Assembly: GCF_002234675.1 (NCBI RefSeq)
Contig: NC_019879.2
Coordinates: 1,918,619-1,982,618 of the forward strand
Source: Oryzias latipes
Taxonomy: Eukaryota; Chordata; Actinopteri; Beloniformes; Adrianichthyidae
Direction of reading: 5' to 3'
DNA length: 64,000 nucleotides
The notes beneath the pieces were generated by a model. It saw only the letters and a program-made list of their open reading frames with translations, made no database searches and was not told where the DNA came from. Below are positions 8,726 to 19,479 of the stretch, in pieces (position 1 is the stretch's first letter; every line of letters starts with the position of its first letter). A program made the position numbers and the translations under genes.

Positions 8726-10690
8726 TTCTTGTTGTTTTGTTCCAGTGGAGGTAGAGGATTCTGGCTTGAGTGACAGGTTGCTTGGATGGATGACAAAATG
8801 GATGAGCTGGTGGAGGTTGTGAAGACTGAAGAGTGGAGCCTTGCTTGGTGTTCCGTTGGAAGAGAATTAATGACCAATGGTGGAAGTGAAGCTGGTAGCA
8901 ATTCCTGAAGGGGCAAACACAGAGTGGATAAGCGTGCAGGTAGAATGGGGCACTTGGCATAAAACTTGGCATAAGGTTTGCCTTGAGAGCTTTAGCATGA
9001 GCCAGTACTGTACAGATGGACTGACATTGGCTGAAGGATGAAGAATCTAGATAAAGGCTGCAGGCTGATGAGTAGATGGGCAGCAGGTGTAAAGATGATC
9101 CCCGGTAGGAGTGGGAGGAGACCAAGATCCTAATAGAAGATGCAGCAACACCTATAAAAAGTAAGCACTAGAAAACCCTCACAGTTCTGTCATATAAATT
9201 GACAACAATGTTTCAAACAAACATGTTTGTAAACTGACTGCAGATGCCAGCGACTCTGTAATGAACGCTTAGTGTTCCAGGGCGCCCTATATTTGGTCTA
9301 CTTCTGCACTCACCTATACCATGCTACTCTGAAGCCTTTTATACTGTAGTAAACCACATCCATGTATATGATAATATATCAGATTTGACAAAGTAAAGAA
9401 TGAATTTTTCAGTAAATATTCTTCTTTTCCAACCCAGAGGTAAGACGGATCGGTCTCTGAGGCTCCGCCTTACACTCCTTATGGGTGCCGCCGATTTCAT
9501 GACATCAACCTAGAGCCTCAGCCGCATGTCTGCGTTTCTCCCACGAAAAAAACAAACAACATCCAAACTTGCATATTGTGCATATAAAATTAAATTGTTT
9601 TGTGGGTGTGTCTGTTAGCCTGGGGGTGGGGCTGGCAGAACAGACTATTCCTGGAAGGGGCTGTTCTCACTGGTCTATGTCAGCTCATGAGAACCTCTTG
9701 TTTTCGTGGATTGGGAGGGACTGGTTCTCAGAGTGCAGGTTTTTTTAGAGGAATACTCTTTTAAAGTATGCAAAATAAAACTAAAAGCTCAAAAAATTGA
9801 GTTTGTTTGTTATAAGCCCTTTAAGCCACTTTAAGGGTTGTCATGAAAATGGAATGTAGTATTGTCATAGTGTAAGTGTATCGTGAAGTATTCAGAAGAC
9901 TTATGCATGACATACGGATGATGCTGTTGTATGGTATCCTAATGCTACAATGTAGTTGTTAATAATGTACGATTAGACTACTGGTCCCCTACTGACCATG
10001 TGGACCCATGGGTCTGCAAATTATATGAAAGTGCCCAAAAAAACTACAATAATTGTGTAGCTGTTTTTAGTAAAGAAACTTGAGGAAAAAGTGGTTTTTT
10101 GTTTGTTTTTGGTTTTAGGAATGTACAAGAAATTTTTCCATCAAGTACATTTTGACATTTTTAGAACAGATTTACAAAACAGTTATACGACTCATTATTT
10201 TGGAGGATAAACAATAATACAATATGAAAAATATAAAAAAACAGTGTTTAAATCTCTTTCAACAACAAAGTGCTCTCAAAAAATATTTGATTGTTCATTG
10301 AATGAAAAAAATGTTTTAATTTCTCTGTAATTTGCTGTCATCTTTGTCTTTTGCCATATATATTTTTTTCTTTTTCTGTCATCCATCCATTTTCTCCTGC
10401 TCATCTTTGGTCAGGTGATGGGGGAGGCAGGCTAAAAAACACTATTTGGTTTCTAAAACGTTGGTTTAATCAGGGATCACAAATAACAAATAAAAACAAT
10501 TAGTCACAAAAAAAAGCAGCATAACATAGTTCACCATTAGACACAGAACAAAGAACATTGTTAAAGCTCCAGATTTATTAAAACAGGACAAATGGTTTGA
10601 CCGTCTAAAGAAGGAGCCTGGAACAGACATTACAGAGTCAGATAAAAACTGCATCAGCAAAAGGTTCATCTGCTATTTTGTACTTCCTGC
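8726..10690. other. Repeat-rich intergenic DNA without a recognised gene
   Basis: No conserved frame was found. A stretch at 9430-9830 has GC-rich motifs (GTGGGGCTGGCAG, GGGAGGGACTGG) next to TATAAGCCCTTTAA and looks like an unclassified interspersed repeat. A short CATCCATCCATTTTCT module at 10380 is the start of a common fish repeat. The rest is AT-rich. Confidence 0.4.
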
Positions 10691-10699
10691 TTACAGTAT

Positions 10700-11235
10700 G
10701 TGAACTGCAAGTTTAAAATCACATACAAAAAATATCTTCTACCCTGACCCACATATAAAACAGTGAAAGGATTAAAACACATTAAAAAGAGCAAATAAAG
10801 ACGTTAAAAGAGTGCTGAGGCCTGAAATCCTCTCAAACTCACTAAAAACATGAAAAATCGTCTCCCTCTGATCACAAAATAGGCAGCAGTCAGAGACAGT
10901 GGGGTTAAAAACAGAGATAAAAGAGTTTAAAGCAATAGCACCATAGAAGATCCACCATTGGAGGTCTCTGGTTCTTCAACGACTGCTGTGAGGCCGGATG
11001 AGGCTCTGCGTGGTTTTGGTCTTAAAGCTTGCCCCCCCCGACAAAAAATCCTCCTAGCTGCAATAATTCGTTTAGCACTCAGTCGGGCAAAAAAACCTCT
11101 TCCTCTCAGCAACAGCAGTGAGCTTAGTCGTGTTTGATGAGGTACTTGGACACATAAAAAGCTTTCTAGTCAGCCGCTCCCCCCGCCCCCCCTGAGACCA
11201 CCAGTCTGCTGCCTTTAACACCCATAGCCGCAGAG
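10700..11235 (-). mobile_element. Tx1/L1-like LINE, 3' end of the pol frame
   Basis: On the minus strand, frames read LNSFISVFNP, then SDCCLFCDQRETIFHVFSEF and SGLSTLLTSLF. This is the cysteine-rich C-terminal signature (CxFCxQRET-x-FH) of Tx1-group LINEs in fish. Upstream, GGLTAVVEEP-like and RIIAARRIFC stretches are in a different frame. The copy is frameshifted. It lies directly downstream of the CALHM-like coding region, whose last ~160 codons may come from the same element. Confidence 0.6.
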
Positions 11236-11301
11236 GTGGAGCCCCGCCTTCACCGTTTCAGAGAGACCCCCACCTGCCCCGAGCCACGCACTTCAACGTC
11301 A

Positions 11302-11800
11302 TCAATCACCCCCTTGCAGACACGCATCACCGTCCCCCACCACACACTCCCCAGACACACTCGAATCACACCACTCAGAGGTCTCCACCCCCCCCTCATC
11401 CACACAAACACCATCCACCCCAGAAGCCTTACTATTGACTTTCAACTCATCCACCACCTCAAAGACACCACTTACGATACCCCCCACCAACACCCCCCCT
11501 TCTGCAACCTGACTCACCTGTCCCTCCACCTGACCGTCTCCACTCACACCCTCCCCACTCACCCCGCTCTCACCAGACTCTCCCCCCGGCTGAGCCCCTT
11601 CCTCCATGGGGTCAGAACAATCTGCCAAGTCCACTGAAGGTCGCTCGGTTGACATGGTGTGAGGTTGCCCTTCACCCACGCTACCTTCCACTGCAGCGGC
11701 CACGCCCCCTGAAGCAGAATCGGCGCAGTTTGGACGGGCTTTCTCCAAATGCACCTCATCACCGCCACCACAATTTCTGAAAGAGGAAGAAGAAGACGCT
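11302..11800 (-). other. Possible LINE-derived C-terminal extension of the CALHM-like frame
   Basis: The last ~160 codons run without a stop through GGVAAAVEGS, RPSVDLADCSDPMEEG and VSGEGVSGDG. The composition is low complexity and acidic, resembling the tail of LINE ORF1 proteins, and Tx1-like ORF2 remains lie just downstream on the same strand. The broken paralog has no counterpart. Either the LINE supplied a new C-terminus, or the natural stop was lost and this is read-through sequence. Confidence 0.35.
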
Positions 11801-13085
11801 TTCTTGATCCCAGAGAAAATTGCAGGTTTTCCTTGTCCACTTCCTCCAGCTTCTTCATGAGAATCTTGAAGCGTTCCCAGATTTAGTCCTTCCTGCCCAT
11901 CTTGGATCTTTCCAGGGGTTTCAGACAGATCAGACATCTCTGTATTGGTTGTTGGATTGCTTTCTGTCATTTTTTGATATTCCAAAATGAAACTTGGGTC
12001 TGAAATGTCTTTCCATGTCTGAGAAACTCCACTCTCTCTTCTATTGTTCTCCGAAAGTTCATGATTCCTGATAACTTCAATCTTTGGCATTAACATTTTT
12101 TGCGCCTTGGCCATTGCAATTTCTTTTAATTGTTTTTCAATAAAGCTGCTGAGTTCCTCTGACAGAATCTTTTTGTACTTTGGTTTATAGTATGGACGTG
12201 AGCACCAACATTTAGATCTTATTTGAGTTCTGTATTTTTCAACAAGGCTCCAGATAAGAAGGAGACCGCAGCAAAGACCAAGGCCCCAGTCCTGAAAAAG
12301 AAAAGTTAAGAGGTGAAAAGCAAAAAGTAAAAAAGAGGTTAAGCACACCTCCTCAGTAATGAACTTTAGGGTCATGGGGCGTCTTTGCTCTTCACCCACT
12401 CACTGAGGCAACCCAACTGGGGGGAAACTAGTTCAATGAGAACTTCTAAAGAATAGACAGAAACTAGAAAAATGTTTTAATATTCTTTTCTAATTTGGTG
12501 TCTTTAGTTCAACCCATCAAGAAGTCACAGAAATTAAATAAACATTTGTAACTTGTGTGTGGATAAACATTTATAAGGATACAAAGCACTAATATGGTCA
12601 GTTTGTGCATCAATACTTACAAGTGATTCTGTCTTGTAGGAGTCTTTAATTCGTTCCTCTTCGTATGTCAAATTTTTCTTGCAAGGCAATCCAGTCTGAT
12701 TAGAGTTGAAGTTTGTTCTCAGACAGAAGTACCAGTCTCCATCAAACAGAACCATGGCTATCCAGAGACCTGTCAGACTGAGGAACTCATAAACTCTCTT
12801 CCCAAAAGAGAAACAGGTCCAAGAGCAGGGCTCGCGAGGGCAGCAGTCCACCGTTGAAAAAACCTTTTTCTTGTAAAATTTTCTTACAACGTAGACAGCA
12901 AAGGTTAGAATCAGAGAAGGAAGAACCAAGTACAGCACACCATTTACATGTAGACCAGGTCGGCATGAACACACAAAATGCATGTCAAATATATGCTGCA
13001 AGATGGATGTAAGAACCAAGAGCAGGAACAAAACCAAAGGTCGTCTTAATTTTTCAAAAAGTTTCCAAATAAATTCCAGATTCAT
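11302..13085 (-). CDS. CALHM-family (calcium homeostasis modulator-like) channel, two exons
   Basis: Exon 1 is 13085-12621 (155 codons) and exon 2 is 12291-11302. The donor GTAAGT at 12620 and a pyrimidine-rich acceptor ending CAG at 12292 join in phase 0, giving 484 residues. CALHM proteins form large-pore oligomeric channels in the plasma membrane. Supporting signs are hydrophobic segments at about 15-33, 48-67, 101-119 and 157-175; the pair C39 and C41 (CSC) with later C121 and C135, matching the family disulphide pattern; the sequons NQT (129) and NLT (138); and a post-TM4 helix leading to KDISDPSF, like the CALHM5/6 C-terminus. I chose M at 13085 because the paralog keeps it; an upstream in-frame M exists at 13118. 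Residues after about 320 are Gly/Ser/Glu-rich and may derive from a LINE. Confidence 0.8.
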
Positions 13086-13177
13086 GTTAGTAGATGAGCT
13101 TTCTAAGCGGTTCATCACAGGTTAGAAGAGCAACCAGCAGCTTCTTTGGTCAGAAGACTTCAGAATGGAACTCAGCA

Positions 13178-13190
13178 TTGCTCCTTATAA
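13178..13190 (-). promoter_or_regulatory. Possible TATA element of the CALHM-like gene
   Basis: On the minus strand the sequence GCAGTTATAAGGAGC lies about 100 bases upstream of the start codon at 13085. The position and the TTATAAGG core fit a TATA box, but no other promoter element was recognised. Confidence 0.25.
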
Positions 13191-13199
13191 CTGCAGCAG

Positions 13200-14283
13200 A
13201 ACTGTGGTACCGTGTGACAGTGGTGAACCAAAATATGCCCTATTTAGTTTCAAAATGATTGTGATGGACTTGAAGGTTCTCTCACTTCCCCAATCCCAAA
13301 GTGTCAGGCACTGAATGACATCCTTGGATTGACCACAAACATTGTCTGACAGTTTACCCAAAAACAGAGAAAATGAAACAAAAAAAACACCAACAGATTG
13401 TGGTCACTGTATTACAATGTGTGTGATTCCTAGACAACCTCTAGAAGAGTTAAGGTAGTCTTAAGACTGTAAACTGCAGCTAAAGCTCTCTTACTGTTAA
13501 TTTTGAACTGAAACACGACCAGTACAGATGCACTTGCGAGCTTCACAGAAGCTTCTCCACCAAATTTTAGTTTTTTCCTACAGCTGAAGGAACAAAGGGT
13601 GGTTGTGCTGTGACCATAAATTCTGAATTATCTGTTTAGAAATGAATTTTTCTGGACCAGAACTCTATTTTTGTTCCTACCAATCCTGGCACTTCATCCA
13701 TTACAGTTTACAAACAATCAATATAATGCATTGATTTTATTTACAAATTTCCAGAGTTTTAGCATCAATCCATGTTTCTTCTAACATGAGTTTAATTACC
13801 CGTAATTTTAATGTGCAAAAACAAGCAGCTGGCCATTTAACTATTTGGTTAAAAGGATTTTTCAAGAAATACATTTTGGAATAATTTATTTTCTGATAGA
13901 TCTTAATAATTGCAACACAGCAAAGATAAAGCCCTTATTAAAGAAATCGTCTTAGTGCCTCAGGTTTTCAACAAAAACAGACCAGTGTCTTACATCAGAC
14001 TTAAAATTTAAAGAAAAAAAAATGTTTCACCCAAAGAAAAACGTTTGGTGAGTTTGTATTATATTCTTAAAATGCATTTTCTGCGATGAGCTAAAATCCA
14101 GCTTTTTTAAGGTATAAAAATCATGAGATGAGCTCAGGTGTTCACTCATTCTTGTGAGGTTCATGAAATCAAATGCATTGTCCTCGGCCATAGTGGAGTG
14201 TGACTGTTTATGGTTGTGGACAGGTGTCTTTATATATATAACCAGTTCAAACAGGTGACATTAATACAGGTAACCAGTGGAGG
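13200..14283. other. AT-rich intergenic DNA
   Basis: No conserved frame, RNA gene or transposon terminus was recognised. The segment contains the upstream flank of the CALHM-like gene and simple AT-rich sequence. Confidence 0.4.
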
Positions 14284-14288
14284 GTCCT

Positions 14289-15074
14289 TGTTACGGCTGT
14301 GGCCGTATTAGGTTTTATTTGGTTCTGTTTGCTCTGTGTTTTGTGTTATTTTTGTATCAGAGTGGGACTTCTGTGTTTTTTGTGGATCTTTGTTTGTATG
14401 TCTGTGATTTTTTTCAGGTGTGCTGGCAAGGGTGTGGCCTCCATTTGGACAAGCTGGTGGAGGCAGCCTTTAAAGCCACCACTTGGACCTCCAGCCGGTG
14501 AGAAGGGTGCCTTGCAGCAAAAGCCTCCACTGCAGCTTGGCCCTCTTCTCCATTTTGTTTTGTTCTCCATTTTGTTTTGTTCTCCATTTTGTTTTGTTCT
14601 CCATTTTGTTTATGTCTTCTCCACTTGTTTTAGTTTGTGTTGCACTTTGTAGTTCTTTGTAGTTTGTAGTTTTGTCTGTGCCCACTCTGTTTAGTCCTTT
14701 GGTTTATGATTTTGTTTAAGTGAAGCTGTAGGGGTGAACCGCCATTTTGTTTAGTACATGTTTTCTCCTGGTTTTGTTAGGTTAGGGAGGTTAGCGTTCT
14801 GTCTTTGATTTCCCTTTTCTTTTGTTGCAGGTAAGATTACATGTTGCAGTTAGATGGGGTTTTGTTTGTTATTTTGGCCTCGGTTCACCCTGAAGCCTTT
14901 TAGCTTCACTTTTAGTTATTGTTGGATTGTTTGTTTATTTGTAAATAAATTTGTCATATTTTATGGAGACATTTGTTTGGTGTTTTGTGTTGCAGTCAAC
15001 TTTTTTAGCCAAAACATTACTTTTTTTTTATGTTATGCCACCAGTCACCCCTAGACACAGAAGGGGGCGTAACA
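14289..15074 (+). mobile_element. Solo LTR with perfect 5-base target duplication
   Basis: The 786-base unit begins TGTTACGG and ends GGGGCGTAACA, so the ends form the short inverted repeat TGTTACG/CGTAACA. It is flanked by GTCCT on both sides (14284-14288 and 15075-15079). An AATAAA signal sits at 14944-14949, which fixes the plus orientation. No internal retroelement sequence is attached, so this is the product of LTR-LTR recombination. Confidence 0.85.
14546..14613 (+). repeat. 17-base tandem repeat inside the LTR
   Basis: Four near-perfect copies of CTCCATTTTGTTTTGTT lie in the U3-like part of the LTR. Short tandem repeats at this position often act as enhancer modules in LTRs; here that is inference. 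Confidence 0.8.
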
Positions 15075-15324
15075 GTCCTCTACAGAAGAAGTTACAGGTC
15101 AGTAACAGACAGAAATCTAGCTTGTTTGTAGGTGACCAAATACATATTTTTCCACCATAATTTACAAATTTTTCTTTAAAAATCAGACAATGTATTTTCT
15201 GATGTTTTTTTCCATTTTGTCTCATAGTTGAGGTTTACCTATGATCAAAATAACAGGCCTCTCATCTTTTTAAGTAGAGGTTGCACAACTGGTAGCTTAC
15301 TAAATACTTTTTTGTCTCACTGTA

Positions 15325-16400
15325 CAGCGGTTGTCAAAAGTCTGCATACACTTGTAAAGAATACAATATAATGGCTGTCATGAGTTATTTCTACAACTCT
15401 GATTCTTCTCTGATAGAGTGATTTGAACAGATTCATTTAGGTTACAAAAGCATTTAAGAAGTTTAGTATTTTTATGACTTCGTTATGTATTAATTGAAAA
15501 TGTGACCAAATTTGCTGGGTCAAAAATATACATACAGTAACAAAAACTAGCAAATCTGGTGATTTATAAAGTTGTGTCAATGGAATAATCTTCATACCAT
15601 GCGTCTTAACTTATAGTGAGTAATCATGAGTGACTATAGCTGGTGACTTATCTCATTCCATTTAACCCTTGTGCTATCTTAGATGACCCCCCCCCCTTCC
15701 ATTGACGTGTTATTCCTACCATGACAAAGGTGGATAAAGGTGGAAAGATTTCATGTAATGTAAGTGTTCAGAGCACTGTCTAGTGGGTCTAGATGACCCA
15801 ACTCCCAATGGTAAAGTGCCTAGGATAGAACAAGGGTTACATAGGGCTCATTAGATCCAAACGCCCACAAACGGTACAATGGGAAAGTCAAAGGAGCTCA
15901 GGACGGATCAGAAAAAGCGAATCATTGACTTGAACATGTCATTAAAGTCACTAGTAGCCATTAGGGAGCAGCTGCGGGTCCCAAGAGCAACAGTGCAAAC
16001 AATTGTAAGTATAAAGTGCATGGCACTGTTTTGTCACCACCATGATCAGGACGAAAAAGCAAACTATAATCTGCTGCTGAGAGAGAATTGGTCAGAAAAG
16101 TCAACCGTGAACCACCATAAAGCAGATCTGTCTTTTGACTACAAGGCCCAGCAATACGTTTCGAGGAGAGAAGGTGAGGCCTTTAACCCAAGAACGCCAT
16201 GCCAACCATCATGTGGTGGAAGTGTTATGCTTGGGCCTGTTTTACTGCCAGTGGAACTGGTGCAATACTGAGATTTAATAGGATAATGAAGAAGTATTAC
16301 CTTCAAATTCTTCAAGATAATCTGAAGAAAAAACTATAGTGTGGGACTATGCTGTGCCCTGGATTTTAAAAGCAATTTGGACACGATGCTCGCTCCTTTT
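15325..16400 (+). mobile_element. Tc1-like transposon, degenerate
   Basis: The left terminus CAGCGGTTGTCAAAAG then TCTGCATACACTTG follows a TA dinucleotide, as in fish Tc1 elements. At 15879 a frame opens with MGKSKELRTDQKKRIIDLN, the Tc1 helix-turn-helix start, and later frames give GGGSVML-like and GTGAILRFN stretches. Multiple frameshifts occur and the central catalytic region is missing or shifted. No right terminus was found. A piggyBac-like MITE is nested at 15666-15836. Confidence 0.75.
15666..15836. mobile_element. piggyBac-like MITE, copy 1, inside the Tc1 element
   Basis: The element runs from CCCTTGTGCTATCTTAG to CTAGGATAGAACAAGGG, a near-perfect inverted repeat, after TTAA at 15662 and before a decayed TTAC. 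The 171-base unit is noncoding and includes GATGACCC motifs on both arms. TTAA targets are typical of piggyBac transposase. Confidence 0.75.
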
Positions 16401-16544
16401 TTATTCAGCAAATATGACGTCAAGTTAAAATCTAATTGAAATGAACGTTTTGCGCCGATTTTTTATGAATCCACTGAGTTCTGAAGATAAAAACGTTGAT
16501 AGTTTATTAAAAAATAGATTTAAATACATTTTTCTCTCAAAGAT

Positions 16545-16725
16545 TGTTCAGACCCAATGCATTGTGGTCTAAATTCGCTGAACTAGTGAGCATCAAATAC
16601 ACACTGGTTTTTTGCAGAGACTACTGGGAAATTTCTATGTCACTGGACTTTGGAATTCTAGATGCAGACATGCACTATATAGTGAGTAGGGAAGGAATTG
16701 GGAAACAATCTGGGTCTTGGTTGCA
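16545..16725. repeat. Interspersed repeat fragment, likely DNA transposon
   Basis: Motifs such as GACCCAATGCATTGTGG and CACTATATAGTGAGTAGGG are common in a fish non-autonomous DNA transposon family. No termini could be set. An adjacent tail-like AAACTTTATTCATTTAAAAA module at 16751 belongs to another repeat. Confidence 0.35.
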
Positions 16726-16814
16726 GTTGGGTGTTCCAATTGAAAATAAATCAAACTTTATTCATTTAAAAAAGGGCTTCTCATACAGCTCGAAGCGCTT
16801 TACAGCTAAAAACA

Positions 16815-17330
16815 AAAATCAGGAATCAGGAAACTTTATTGTCATTTTATCACATGATAAAACGAAATAAGGCTCTCTGGTCCAATACCAATATCAGACT
16901 GATACCAATGTGATATCAGTCTGTTACGGTGTGGTTCCTGATGAGTATTGCACAGAAGTATTTTTTTCAAATTTCACGGTATATAAGTATTGCACAGCCC
17001 TGTGATATTGCAATTTGAGAATTTGCTTGTTGTCCATGAAGGGGGGGGGGGGGTGGTGGTTCAGTGATCAACCGGAGTTCAGCAGTCTGACTGCTTCAGG
17101 GAAGAAACTGTTCCTCCGTCTGGTGGTCCTGCTCTTTAAGCTCCTCAGTCTGCTGCCTGAGGGGAGCAGGGCGAACAGAGGGTGTGAGGGGTGGGTGGGG
17201 TCTTTCAGGATGTGGGAGGCCTGTTTCCTGCATCTGGTCTTATAGATGTCAGTGGTGGATGGCAGGCTGCAGCCCACAGTCCTCTGTGCAGCTTTTGTCA
17301 CTCGTTGCAGAGCAACACCAAAAACAGACA
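16815..17330 (-). mobile_element. LINE 3' end, reverse transcriptase C-terminus
   Basis: The minus strand encodes AAQRTVGCSLPSTTDIYKT, then ILKDPTHPSHPLFALLPSG and FFPEAVRLLNSG, the standard end of a CR1/L2-group fish LINE. The untranslated tail and the reverse of a GACAATAAAG-type end reach about 16825. The coding part starts only at about 17325, so it is a 5'-truncated insertion. A G-run at 17041-17053 lies in the tail. Confidence 0.75.
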
Positions 17331-17501
17331 ATAAATAAATATTAAAATAAAAAAACAAAAGAGAAAAACCCAGGCCACCCTTTACCCTCCCTCCATTAAC
17401 ACACACAAACAATGAATAGTTAAAATGTATATTAATGTATATTATGTTATTTATCGCACAAAGGGGAAACAGTTCTCCGCACTTTAACCTATGCCCTATG
17501 G

Positions 17502-17590
17502 CAGGGGTGCTCATTACGTAGATCGACCGGTCGATCTTCAAGGACATGAGGGTAGACCGCGGGACGGACTGACTGTAATCTAACATAAAT
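17502..17590. mobile_element. hAT terminal fragment
   Basis: CAGGGGTGCTCATTACG then TAGATCGACCGGTCGATC is the left end of a hAT relative of the element at 4223. No right end or target duplication was found. Confidence 0.5.
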
Positions 17591-18295
17591 AAAGTAAGTA
17601 AGTGAGTATATGAAACATTTGTGTCTTTGTCGACTAAATTATTTTGTTAGAGAATTGTCTTCTTTTTTGGCACATAGTTCCTCGCCTTAAGGCTGTTTGG
17701 TCACAAACTCAAGATAATAGTGGTTTGTGTGTCTGACATCAGCACAGACACCAAGCAGATATTATTTGAAACCATACCTACAGGATGGAACAGGGCAACT
17801 TCTTGTAAAATCATTTCTAGAAAAGCTGCCAATTTACAAGAATTTCAGTTCTATTCTATAGGTCACAGGTCAGTGTTGGGCAACTATGGTTAATCTTGAA
17901 CTTAAATTGTTCTTTTAGTTTCACTTTGGTGTGATGTGTTGAAGTGGTTCAAGGTCACGTGTACATTTGGTGTGTCTAACTTTTAAGGTGGTTACGGTTG
18001 AATTGTTTCCCACGTCATTTCTGTAAGGATTCTGTGGTTCTGTGTTCAGTTTGATTTTTAATTCTCCAGAGCTTCAGAGATTAGATTCACAAATATTTTC
18101 CATTCTTTCCATCCACTCAATTTGATTTAATTCAATATTAGTTTTACATGGTTTACATATTTACAACAAAACTAAACTGAATTACAAAACTAAATTCATG
18201 ACTTTTGGAAATTGCCACATTTGGAATTAAAAGTTTGTATTGATAATCATGCGGTGGAAAGAGTTAATGATATGGAGTTTCTGTGAGTTATTATT
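17591..18295. other. Unassigned intergenic DNA
   Basis: No conserved frame, repeat terminus or RNA gene was recognised in this stretch. Confidence 0.4.
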
Positions 18296-18297
18296 CA

Positions 18298-18705
18298 TTC
18301 ATTCATCTTCTTGACCGTTTATTCCCTTTCGGGGTCACGGGGTTGCCGGAGCCTATCCCGGCCACTTGGGCGTAGGCAAGGGATACCCTGGACTGGTCGC
18401 CAGTCTGTCGCAGGGTAGAATGTCTTCAATCACACATCCATTCACTCTCACACTCACACTCACACCTATGGACAATTTAGAGTTGCCAATTAACCTATGA
18501 AGCATGTTTTTGGATTGTGGGAGGAAGCCGGAGATCCCGGAGAAAACCCACGCATGCAGGGGGAAAACATGCAAACTCCACACAGAAAGGTCCCCCGTTG
18601 ATGTAGTTTATCATGTCCCCCAGCCGGGACTTGAACCGGGGCCTTCTTGCTGTGAGGCAAGAGCGCTAACCACTGCGCCACCGTGCAGCCCATGCACGGT
18701 GGCCC
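18298..18705 (-). mobile_element. tRNA-headed SINE, near full length
   Basis: Read on the minus strand, the unit opens with CACGGTGGCGCAGTGG and TTAGCGC (A box) and GGTTCAAGTCC (B box), an internal RNA polymerase III promoter. The body contains GGAGTTTGCATG, CATGCTTCATAGG, CCTGCGACAGACTGG and GGATAGGCTCCGGCAACC, and ends near GAATGAATGAATAA. Fragments of the same family occur at 28345, 31690, 41340 and 53449. Confidence 0.75.
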
Positions 18706-18789
18706 ACAAAATAAGCTGGAAGTTATAAATATAGCTAGTCAGAGCTAAACTGGCAAAAAAGTGTTGAAAAAAACACGTCCTATACTCAC

Positions 18790-19205
18790 GGACAAACACG
18801 ATTACAAATATATTCAGCGATAATACTATAGCTGATATACAGGACAGTGTTGAAATTTGGGGGAAATACTTATTAAACAGTTTTGCAGTCTTTGTACAAC
18901 CAACAAAAATGTAATGGAGTCGTTCATGGTGTGGATTATGGGACACATACAAATGCGCTAATTTTAAAGTCGGGTTTATTGAAATGATGGGAACTAGTGA
19001 AACAGCATTCATGATGTATAAAGCCAGAAATAACTTGCTTCCAATAAACATACAACAAATGTTCAGGGACAGAGATGGGAGTTACAATTTCAGGAAACAG
19101 CAGAACTTGAAAAAGAGTTCATTCGTACTACAGAAAAGAAAATGGGCTTATCAATCTGTGGTTCGCCTGAGAGAGATGGGTGGAGAGGAAAGAAGGTTTT
19201 TATAG
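18790..19205 (+). mobile_element. Non-LTR retrotransposon fragment
   Basis: Plus-strand frames give SVEIWG, then after shifts KVGFIEMMGTSETAF and YKARNNLLPINIQQMFRDRD, the region after the reverse transcriptase in a fish LINE of the jockey/L1-like type. Several frameshifts are present. Both ends are undefined. Confidence 0.6.
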
Positions 19206-19307
19206 ACCTGCAGGCCTCTGGAGGATCCTACAGCCTGATCTTCGTGGGACACCGGCAGCTTCAAATATGTACCTGCTGCTTTGGTATTTTAGCAGCTGCT
19301 CTCTTAA

Positions 19308-19475
19308 CCCTTGTTCTATCCTAGGCACTTTAACGTTGGGAGTTGGGTCATCTAGACCCACTAGACAGTGCTCTGAACCTTTTTTCTTCAATGATTTGTG
19401 ATCTTCACTGGTGTCCATGGATTACATGAAATCTTTCCACCTTTATCCACCTTTGTCATGGTAGGGAGAACATGT
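19308..19475. mobile_element. piggyBac-like MITE, copy 2
   Basis: TTAA at 19304 is followed by CCCTTGTTCTATCCTAGG, GGGTCATCTAGACCCAC and CACCTTTATCCACC, the reverse orientation of copy 1 at 15666. The far end has decayed near 19475. Confidence 0.65.
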
Positions 19476-19479
19476 TAAT

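Noticed and set aside
11236-11637. A 133-codon plus-strand frame rich in His, Thr and Pro
   Set aside because: It is the shadow of the low-complexity minus-strand tail of the CALHM-like frame.
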